This document shows, piece after piece, positions 27,318 to 34,571 of a DNA stretch of 34,571 nucleotides. The position numbers and the translations under genes are program-made. The stretch comes from Planctomycetaceae bacterium (lineage in GTDB: Bacteria; Planctomycetota; Planctomycetia; Pirellulales; Pirellulaceae): the NCBI GenBank assembly GCA_027487375.1, contig JAIYDQ010000006.1, forward strand, positions 1 to 34,571. The letters run 5' to 3'. Positions within the stretch are counted from its first letter, which is position 1. The number at the start of each line of letters is the position of its first letter. A model generated the notes under the pieces. It made no database searches and was not told the DNA's origin. It saw only the letters and a list, made by a program, of their open reading frames with translations.

Positions 27318-27935
27318 TCATCGCGAATCTCCAAAGAGTGTATCTTTACCGGATCGGATGTGTCGACGAATCATCGAGTCGGCTCCTTCTGGTGATGCAT
27401 TGCGTAGTTCGCTAAGGAGTTTAACGTGCCGATTGTAGGTGGCTTTCCGAGTAGGTGCGATTACCGAAATCTGATGAAACATACTTAGCCTCACAACACG
27501 ATCGAAACAACTGATCAGTGCTTCACAATCAGCGAGCGCAACGAGTGCTTGGTGAAATTCAAAGTCTTCCGACCAAATCGGATGACCTGAATCGGCCGCC
27601 TTATCGGCCTTCGTCGCAAGTAATCTTAGTTTCGGAAAGGCCTTTTTAATCTTCTCGCCACAGTAAATCCGCGCACATTGGCATTCAATCGCTTCGCGCA
27701 GCAAGAGTTGACCGCGAACATCTTCAATACTCGGCGAAACAACAAATGTTCCTTGTCGATGACGTGTCGTCAAAAAGCCTTCGTAGGATAATCGCTGCAC
27801 TGCGTCCGATACTGGAATCAGACTTACCGCGAGCTGATCAGCAATCTTGCGACGATCCAACAAGTCACCGGGGCGAATCTCGCGTTCGAGCAACTGACTG
27901 AGAATGTGCTGATAAACCTGCTCGGACAAAATCAT
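27318..27935 (-). CDS. GntR family transcriptional regulator (FCD-type)
   Basis: 205 aa; N-terminal wHTH (QVYQHILSQLLEREIRPGDLLDRRKIADQLAVSLIPVSDAVQRLSYEGFL), C-terminal FCD-like helical domain. Confidence 0.9.
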   Translation of the reverse strand: MILSEQVYQHILSQLLEREIRPGDLLDRRKIADQLAVSLIPVSDAVQRLSYEGFLTTRHRQGTFVVSPSIEDVRGQLLLREAIECQCARIYCGEKIKKAFPKLRLLATKADKAADSGHPIWSEDFEFHQALVALADCEALISCFDRVVRLSMFHQISVIAPTRKATYNRHVKLLSELRNASPEGADSMIRRHIRSGKDTLFGDSR

Positions 27936-27943
27936 GAATGTGC

Positions 27944-27999
27944 TCGAACATTAGGAACATTTGCTAGCATGTTGCGTAACATGTTACAAAGCTGTTCGA
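27944..27999. promoter_or_regulatory. Candidate operator: nested dyad symmetry upstream of gntR
   Basis: CATGTT-GCGT-AACATG (27968-27983) flanked by TCGAACA (27944-27950)/TGTTCGA (27993-27999), within 65 bp of the gntR start. Confidence 0.45.
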
Positions 28000-28124
28000 A
28001 GATGTCAAGCAATCTAAGCACCGCTTCAAAGTCACATTGATAACCTTGGACTGATGCGAGTGACGAAAATGTGTAGACTACGGAAGGTAGACCGAGTACT
28101 GGCTTACAGGAAGACAATTTAAGA

Positions 28125-30296
28125 ATGGAAAGCTCGATAGCAAAAGAATTCGACTTGAGAAAGGCGATCATCGCTATAGCGGAGGCGCTAGGAGTGGAAA
28201 CACGGCAAGTGGAGTTGGCTGTCAGTTTGCTTGATGCAGGCAATACCATCCCATTCATAGCTCGGTATCGCAAGGAAGCAACACGTGGTCTAGATGAGAT
28301 TGCCTTGAGAATCATCGAAGATTCAATCGAGAAAGCGAAGGAACTCCACGCAAGAAAGCTAACGATTCTCAAATCCATCGAAGAGCAAGGATTACTCACA
28401 TCGATGCTTCGGCAACAGATTATAGATTGTCAGGACCTGCAGACTCTGGAAGCGATCTATCTTCCTTACAAGCCCAAACGACGAACACGCGGGACGATAG
28501 CACGCGAGCGAGGGCTTCAACCACTTGCGGATATTCTCTTAAAGCAATCCGCGATTGGAGTTTCTAGGAACGAATTGCTGAAGCGATTTGTATCTTTAGA
28601 AGCTGATGTTCCGGATGAGTCATCGGCACTTGCAGGAGCATTAGATATTGTCGCCGAGCAGTGGTCCGAGGATGTCGAGACTCGGGTTTGGTTGTCAGAT
28701 CAAGCTATGAAGTATGGTCAGATTTCCTCCAAAGTGAAACGTGGTAAGAAGGAAGAGACTGAAAAGTATGAGATGTACGTCGACCATCAAGAGTCTGTAG
28801 CGCGAATTCCATCACATCGTTTTCTTGCCATGAAAAGAGGTCAGGACGAAGGGATCTTGCGAGTTGAACTTGGTTTGGATGAAGATCGCATTGTTCGTCA
28901 ATTGCAGTCACGATTTGTTGTGAATCCGCGATTTGGATTCAATCGCGAGTTGCTTGAAACGGTTATCGATTGTTACGATCGACTTTTGCTACCAGCGACC
29001 GAGTCCAGTGTGTTACAGGCACTAAAAGATCGCTCTGACGAAGAAGCAATCGCAGTTTTCGGAAAGAATCTTCGAGAACTTCTATTAGCGCCCCCAGCAG
29101 GGCCTCGGGTCACATTGGGAATCGATCCGGGGTTTCGGACGGGTTGTAAGTTAGCGGTCGTTGATGGTACCGGGAAGTACCTTGCACACACGACGATTTA
29201 TCCGACTCCGCCCACAAGTGATACCGCTACTGCAAGTAAGACTGTGCTTGGTTTGGTTGCCAAGTATGGAATCGAGTTGATTGCGATAGGTAACGGAACA
29301 GCTTCACGGGAGACGGATGCTTTTGTTACCGATCTCATACGCAGTCATGGCCTACGAGTCACTAAAGTAATTGTCAGCGAGTCGGGTGCGTCGATCTACT
29401 CCGCGAGCGAACTTGCTGCGAGCGAGTATCCGAAGTTAGACGTTACCGTCCGTGGTGCAATCAGTATTGCCCATCGTCTCCAAGACCCATTGGCGGAGCT
29501 TGTAAAGACGGACCCGAAGTCGATTGGCGTTGGCCAGTATCAACATGATGTGAATCAAACTCAGCTACGTAAGTGCCTGGAGAGAGAAGTCGAGTCGTGT
29601 GTAAATCGCGTTGGCGTTGACTTGAATACGGCGAGCGCTTCTCTGTTGTCATATGTTTCGGGGATTGGTCCTAAGTTGGCTGAGAAGATAGTGAGCTATC
29701 GAAATGAGAATGGCGAGTTCAAGCAAAGAACGGAGCTAACCAAGGTACCAAAGCTGGGTGCTAAGGCATTTGAGCAAGCAGCTGGATTCTTGCGCATACG
29801 TGATGGCAAGCAACCGCTGGATAACTCGGCAGTCCATCCGGAATCCTATTCATTGGTCGAACGCATGGCAAAGTCACTTGGACTGGCAACGTCAGCACTT
29901 GTCGGTAACAGTGAGCTTTCAAAGAAGCTGCGGCCGGAAGACTTTGTCGAAGCACAGTTTGGTCTACCGACGGTAATCGATATTCTTGAAGAACTCTGCA
30001 AACCGGGGCGAGACCCGAGAAAAGAATTCAAAGCAGCCCAATTCTCTGAGGCAGTCAAGACAATTGATGACCTGAAACCCGGTTTGGTCCTCGAAGGCGT
30101 TATCACCAACGTCACGCACTTCGGGGCGTTTGTAGACATCGGCGTTCATCACGACGCTTTGATTCACATCTCGCAGTTGTCGAAAGCGTTCATCAAGGAT
30201 CCTAACGAAGTTGTCTCGGTTGGCCATGTTGTGAAAGTAAAGTTCCTTGAGGTGGATGTCGCTCGAAAACGTATCTCAGCGAGCAAGAACTTCTAA
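28125..30296 (+). CDS. tex: Tex family RNA-binding transcription accessory protein
   Basis: 723 aa; NTIPFIARYRKEATRGLDE, YLPYKPKRRTRGTIARERGL, VTLGIDPGFRTGCKLAVVD, VGVDLNTASASLLSYVSGIGPKLAEKIV, C-terminal S1 domain. Confidence 0.96.
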   Translation: MESSIAKEFDLRKAIIAIAEALGVETRQVELAVSLLDAGNTIPFIARYRKEATRGLDEIALRIIEDSIEKAKELHARKLTILKSIEEQGLLTSMLRQQIIDCQDLQTLEAIYLPYKPKRRTRGTIARERGLQPLADILLKQSAIGVSRNELLKRFVSLEADVPDESSALAGALDIVAEQWSEDVETRVWLSDQAMKYGQISSKVKRGKKEETEKYEMYVDHQESVARIPSHRFLAMKRGQDEGILRVELGLDEDRIVRQLQSRFVVNPRFGFNRELLETVIDCYDRLLLPATESSVLQALKDRSDEEAIAVFGKNLRELLLAPPAGPRVTLGIDPGFRTGCKLAVVDGTGKYLAHTTIYPTPPTSDTATASKTVLGLVAKYGIELIAIGNGTASRETDAFVTDLIRSHGLRVTKVIVSESGASIYSASELAASEYPKLDVTVRGAISIAHRLQDPLAELVKTDPKSIGVGQYQHDVNQTQLRKCLEREVESCVNRVGVDLNTASASLLSYVSGIGPKLAEKIVSYRNENGEFKQRTELTKVPKLGAKAFEQAAGFLRIRDGKQPLDNSAVHPESYSLVERMAKSLGLATSALVGNSELSKKLRPEDFVEAQFGLPTVIDILEELCKPGRDPRKEFKAAQFSEAVKTIDDLKPGLVLEGVITNVTHFGAFVDIGVHHDALIHISQLSKAFIKDPNEVVSVGHVVKVKFLEVDVARKRISASKNF

Positions 30297-30845
30297 CGTC
30301 GATGTAGGTTTATTGCCTTGAAGATTTGAAATGAATCCGTGCCGATTGACGGAAGCAAGCTCCAGAGCGTAGGCCGGAATGGTGGGCGTTTATCGGTTGG
30401 GCCAACGAATTTCGCGACGGCTTTATCAACTCGCGAGGCTTACAACACTTTTGTTTTTCGCTCGCTACGGAAAATCGCAATCACGTCTGATAACGTGAAC
30501 CTCGGAGGCATTGATGGCGTGAAGTATCGGGGGCGTCCTTCTGAGCAAGGCGTTCATAGATCGGCGATTGCATGGTTGCGATCGGAAATTTGCGATTAGA
30601 AAGTCGATTTGTCGAAGGAACGTCGCAAGCGACAAGCGGGGCGAGTTTCTCGCGTTGGGTGAAGTTAGTACGGAAATTGATTGGCCGCCCAAACCAATCC
30701 GAGCAAGCATCGGGGGAACCTAAGTTAAGATTCGTGAAACTCGCCCGATTGTGACGGTTGCGACAATTGAATACTTTAGGGAGACCGCGTCAGTTGCGGG
30801 AATTTTTCTCAAGTTGTCAGGGAAACAGTTCTAAGGAGCTACTCT

Positions 30846-33800
30846 GTGGTAGTCTTAAAGACTCGAGATTTCGCCCAATTCGGTTCATTGCGAAGGTTTT
30901 TGCCTATGTTTTATAGTCGTTTCTTCCCTACCGGACACTGTTTCGCGGCGTCCTCATATCGCCGTCTCGCGGCAATCTGTGGGTTGGCATTCTTAGTTTC
31001 CTGCCCAGATTTGATAGTCCATGCAGCGGACGAGCCGGAATATCCTCCCTTTGAGAAGGTGGTCGAAGGGTTCGTGAAGTCCGAATCGAAGTCGCCTGAC
31101 GGACTGACGCTTGGAAACATTTGGACACGAGAGAAAGACTCGCAAATGTATCTCGAGCTTCCCAAGGATTTCGCCAACAAGCGATATTTCGTGGCCCTCA
31201 CGGTCAGCAGTGGAAATGAGTTCGCAGGGCTTCAGTCGGGCGATTATTACGTTTACTGGCGGATGTATAACAAGCGTCTTGCGTTGATTCTCCCGAATGT
31301 CGAAACTCGCTCAAACGGGGAGCCGGAATCGAAAGCGTCGGTTAAACGACTCTTTACGGACACCGTGCTGCTTGACGTTCCTATCATCACGATGGTCCCT
31401 CGCGGTGGACCGTTGGTAGATGCAGATGCATTGTTCGTGAATCAAGCGACGAAGTTTTTCGGTCCTGGGACTCGAATTACCGATCCCATGTTGACCAAGA
31501 TCGTGAAAGCCAAAGCCTTTTCCAAGAATGTGGAGATCGCTTTTGAAGTCGTTGGTCAAGGTGGTCAGCTACAAACGCTTCACTACTCGCTAAGCGAAGT
31601 CCCTGAAGATAATGGTTATCGCCCACGTAAGTCGGATGAACGAATCGGTTACTTTGCGACTTCGTATACAGATTTGGGCGCTTATGACCGCGATAAAACA
31701 AAAACGAGGTACGTCAATCGATGGCGATTGGAGAAAAGAGATCCAAGCCTGAAGATCAGCCCTCCTGTAACGCCAATTCGGTTTTACATTGAACACACTA
31801 CACCAGTGCGATATCGACGTTGGGTCAAGCAAGGTGTTGAGTATTGGAACAAAGCCTTTGAAAAGGTTGGCTTTGCAGATGCAATCGAAGTCTACTATCA
31901 GGACGCTCGCACCGGAGCCTTTATGGATTTGGATCCTGAAGATGTTCAGTACAACTTTATTCGTTGGCTGAACAATAACCAAGGTACTGCAATCGGCCCA
32001 AGTCGTGTGCACCCGATGACTGGTGAGATCTTGGATGCGGATATCATCTTGACTGATGGTTGGATTCGGAGCTTTAACTTTAACTTCCAAAAGATGATGC
32101 CAGATGTTGCGACAGAGGGCATGTCGGGTGAAACACTGGCTTGGCTATCGGATCACCCATCTTGGGATCCTCGCGTCCGATTTGCTGCTCCTGAAAACCA
32201 GCAGTTTGTTGCTTCGGAGATCACTAAAAATGCGAACCTGCCTTGGAATGGACATCCAGCTACCAAGGTCGATGGTCGAATGATCGGTAACGAGTTGTTT
32301 GATGGACTAATTGGTCGCGTTAGTCAGCTCAATGGCATGTGTCTCGCCGCACGTGGGAAGCAGCTCGATATAGCTATGGCTCGAATGGCCTTGGATCTAC
32401 TGGAAGAGGCGGAAGCGGAACCCGCTGAGAAGCCAGAAACCAAGCCTGAAGACAAAGAGAGTGAGAAAAAGAAGGAAGAATCAAAAGATTCAAAGCCGGA
32501 GGCAAAGGCTGCTGAAGATAAGAAACCTGAAGATAAAAAGCCGGATGACAAGAAACCTGAAGAAGGCAAGGACGAGAAGAAGGACGAAAAAGCAGCTCCT
32601 TCTGCCGATGCTAAAAAGAAACCGGACGCACCGAAAGAAGATATGCTCGATGGGATGCCCGAGTCTTTCATCGGGCCATTGTTGGCTGAGTTGGTCGCTC
32701 ACGAAGTCGGACATACGCTTGGTTTGAGGCACAACTTCAAGGCGTCTGCCACATACACGATCGAACAGATCAATTCAGAGGAGGTTAAGGGTAAGAAACC
32801 ACTTGCTGCATCCGTGATGGACTATCTTCCGATCAATATGACCTACAAAGCCGGTGAAGTTCAAGGCGATTGGACGATGATCGGTATCGGACCTTATGAC
32901 TACTGGGCGATTGAATATGGATACACGCCCGACGAGGCAAAGCTCCCGGAGATTCTTAAGCGCGTTGCTGAACCTGAGTTGCAATACGCAACAGATGAAG
33001 ACACATCCGGTCCCGACCCACTAGCTCGTCGTTATGACTACAGCAAAGATCCATTGGCATACGGCAAGAATCAAGCTGAAGTCATCAAGGCTTATCGAAA
33101 GCGATTGCTCGACAAGTTCGTCAGTGATGGAGATAGTTGGGCAAAGGCTCGTAAGGGCTATGAGCTTACGCTTGTCAAGCAAATGGATTCCTTGCAGATG
33201 GTGGCGAACTGGGTAGGCGGAGCTTTTGTTAATCGTGACAAAAAGGGTGATCCGCAGAACCGACAGTCATTGATTCCTGTCGATGCAGAGGTTCAACGCA
33301 AGAGTCTCGAGTTTGTTTACCAAAATGCATTTCGTGATGAAGCATTCGGTTTAACCCCCGAGCTCATGCAGCGGTTGACGATCGATAAGTGGTGGGACGA
33401 CGGAATGAACGTGATGGACGATTCTACCTTCCCGATTCACGATCGAATCCTTGCAATTCAAGCGAGCGTTCTTACGAAACTGATGAGCCCCACCACTTTG
33501 CGACGCGTTCTAGACAACGAGCAGATGATTCCTTCTGACAAGGATGCTTTGGTGCTCCCTGAATTGATGGACGGGTTGCAAAAGGAAATTTGGTCCGAGC
33601 TTTCCAAGAAACCGGAAGGCGAAGTTACGGCACGCAAGCCACGAATTAGCTCGTTGCGTCGCAATTTGCAACGCGAACACATGGAACGGTTGATTGACTT
33701 AGTCATTACGGATTCTGGCAACGCCGCCATGAAGCCGATTTCGACCCTCGCGATGATGCAACTGCGGGATTTGAAGCGGCAAATTGATGGGGTTGTGGAA

Positions 33801-33971
33801 GCTCGAGCAAGCCTAGATTCTTACTCGGTGGCACACCTAACCGAAGCCTCTGCAAGGATCGCGAAAGCTATCGATGGACAGTTTATCTACAACTTGCCTA
33901 AGAACTTCGGTCGGAACACGCCAACTTTGTTGATCTTGGGCCAACCTGAAGATTCAGAGCAGAAAAACTAA
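30846..33971 (+). CDS. Large secreted zinc-dependent metalloprotease (DUF5117/DUF4953-type)
   Basis: 1041 aa; N-terminal signal-like region (true start may be ATG 30906), HEVGHTLGLRHNFKAS zinc motif, WNKAFEKVGFADAIEV and RYVNRWRLEKRDP blocks. Confidence 0.9.
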   Translation: MVVLKTRDFAQFGSLRRFLPMFYSRFFPTGHCFAASSYRRLAAICGLAFLVSCPDLIVHAADEPEYPPFEKVVEGFVKSESKSPDGLTLGNIWTREKDSQMYLELPKDFANKRYFVALTVSSGNEFAGLQSGDYYVYWRMYNKRLALILPNVETRSNGEPESKASVKRLFTDTVLLDVPIITMVPRGGPLVDADALFVNQATKFFGPGTRITDPMLTKIVKAKAFSKNVEIAFEVVGQGGQLQTLHYSLSEVPEDNGYRPRKSDERIGYFATSYTDLGAYDRDKTKTRYVNRWRLEKRDPSLKISPPVTPIRFYIEHTTPVRYRRWVKQGVEYWNKAFEKVGFADAIEVYYQDARTGAFMDLDPEDVQYNFIRWLNNNQGTAIGPSRVHPMTGEILDADIILTDGWIRSFNFNFQKMMPDVATEGMSGETLAWLSDHPSWDPRVRFAAPENQQFVASEITKNANLPWNGHPATKVDGRMIGNELFDGLIGRVSQLNGMCLAARGKQLDIAMARMALDLLEEAEAEPAEKPETKPEDKESEKKKEESKDSKPEAKAAEDKKPEDKKPDDKKPEEGKDEKKDEKAAPSADAKKKPDAPKEDMLDGMPESFIGPLLAELVAHEVGHTLGLRHNFKASATYTIEQINSEEVKGKKPLAASVMDYLPINMTYKAGEVQGDWTMIGIGPYDYWAIEYGYTPDEAKLPEILKRVAEPELQYATDEDTSGPDPLARRYDYSKDPLAYGKNQAEVIKAYRKRLLDKFVSDGDSWAKARKGYELTLVKQMDSLQMVANWVGGAFVNRDKKGDPQNRQSLIPVDAEVQRKSLEFVYQNAFRDEAFGLTPELMQRLTIDKWWDDGMNVMDDSTFPIHDRILAIQASVLTKLMSPTTLRRVLDNEQMIPSDKDALVLPELMDGLQKEIWSELSKKPEGEVTARKPRISSLRRNLQREHMERLIDLVITDSGNAAMKPISTLAMMQLRDLKRQIDGVVEARASLDSYSVAHLTEASARIAKAIDGQFIYNLPKNFGRNTPTLLILGQPEDSEQKN
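32517..32561 (+). repeat. Three 15-nt tandem units encoding DKKPE/DKKPD/DKKPE within the metalloprotease
   Basis: GATAAGAAACCTGAA / GATAAAAAGCCGGAT / GACAAGAAACCTGAA, in frame. Confidence 0.85.
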
Positions 33972-33989
33972 ACAGCCGATTGGGCTCAC

Positions 33990-34014
33990 GCGAGGAGAAG
34001 GCTCTTTTCCTCGC
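33990..34014 (+). terminator. Strong hairpin 18 nt after the metalloprotease stop; possible terminator or mRNA 3'-end structure
   Basis: GCGAGGAGAAG (33990-34000), GCT loop, CTTTTCCTCGC (34004-34014); 11-bp stem with one G-U pair; no clear T tract follows. Confidence 0.45.
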
Positions 34015-34230
34015 CGTTAAGTTTGGTCAGATCCTGATGCGGGATGTTGTCCGCTAAGGAAATGCTGATGTTTAGGTTTTAGCTACGGCTACAAAAAATT
34101 CTTTGTCCTGGTTTGTAGGCTTGGTGCGACGGCGTTGTGCAATGTTTGTTGAGAGGTAGGAATCAGCCGAGCATTCATTTGACTCTGGCCAAAACGCATC
34201 AAGGGCTGGCGAGGGGCTCTTTTTGTCGAA

Positions 34231-34571
34231 ATGACATTGAATGATTTAGTCAAGACGTGCTACAAAGCCATTGGATTGGTTTCGAAAAAACAGAAATTTT
34301 TTATTCGGATAATGCACACGCTTCGTGGCATGGCTTTGTGGCCTGGATTGCCTAGTCTTTGGATTCGCGGCGAGCTCTATTCGTTGGCGATTGCGAGTTT
34401 GTTTGGTGTCGTGCTGAATCTGGCGTTGCTCGCGACATTTTACTGGACAGAGTGGCTCTCTGTGGTACTACTCCGGTCCATGTGGTTTGGGATTGCTGCT
34501 GCTTCGTGTTGGTCGCTGGTTAAGACGATTATTCTGCCCGTTCAGATTTATCCAGCGAGACCCACGCAAGA
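34231..34571 (+). CDS. Partial membrane protein, truncated by window edge
   Basis: Open frame from ATG 34231 (or 34312) to the window end without stop; hydrophobic segment ELYSLAIASLFGVVLNLALLATFYWTEWLSVVLLRSMWFGIAAASCW. Confidence 0.6.
   Translation, partial: MTLNDLVKTCYKAIGLVSKKQKFFIRIMHTLRGMALWPGLPSLWIRGELYSLAIASLFGVVLNLALLATFYWTEWLSVVLLRSMWFGIAAASCWSLVKTIILPVQIYPARPTQ

Noticed and set aside
30339-30599. 86-aa ORF between tex and the metalloprotease
   Set aside because: Contains the GCGTAGGCCGGAATG-like intergenic motif and no domain; probably noncoding sequence.
31590-32090. 166-aa minus-strand ORF opposite the metalloprotease
   Set aside because: Antisense to a conserved protease region; no domain signal.
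32324-32671. Ser/Phe/Gly-rich 115-aa minus-strand ORF (…SSGFLSSGFLSSGFLSS…)
   Set aside because: Mirror of the Lys/Glu/Pro-rich repeat on the coding strand, not an independent protein.
1-34571. CRISPR array, tRNA, rRNA, transposase or phage genes
   Set aside because: Scanned by eye for regular spaced repeats, tRNA-like and transposase motifs; none seen, although short RNA genes cannot be excluded without tools.

Overview
The window looks like chromosomal DNA from a planctomycete (Pirellulales-like; inferred from gene content, not verified). It has about 19 complete, well-supported CDSs, one partial CDS at the right edge, and no tRNA, rRNA, CRISPR array or transposase that I could recognise. 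Main blocks: (1) a minus-strand 1146-aa fusion of fatty-acyl-AMP ligase, acyl carrier protein and a PLP-dependent alpha-oxoamine synthase; (2) a compact plus-strand cluster of HPF, PTS EIIA, HPr, PTS EI and RNase E/G, with no EIIB/EIIC nearby; (3) a minus-strand cluster with sulfatase, DapA-family lyase, DUF885 peptidase, proline racemase/4-hydroxyproline epimerase and two unknown proteins; (4) plus-strand DUF4328 membrane protein, phosphoglucomutase and MFS transporter; (5) a minus-strand sialic-acid-type operon: GntR/FCD regulator, NanM-like kelch protein, NanA-like lyase, secreted FAD oxidoreductase (ATGA overlap with nanA) and exo-sialidase; (6) Tex and a large zinc metalloprotease with a Lys/Glu-rich insert next to HEXXH. 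Points most worth follow-up: the FAAL-ACP-AONS fusion, the FAD oxidoreductase coupled to the sialic acid lyase, the putative hydroxyproline/peptide cluster with its two unknown genes, and an intergenic region (about 16.7-17.1 kb) with mutually exclusive hairpins and inverted repeats.
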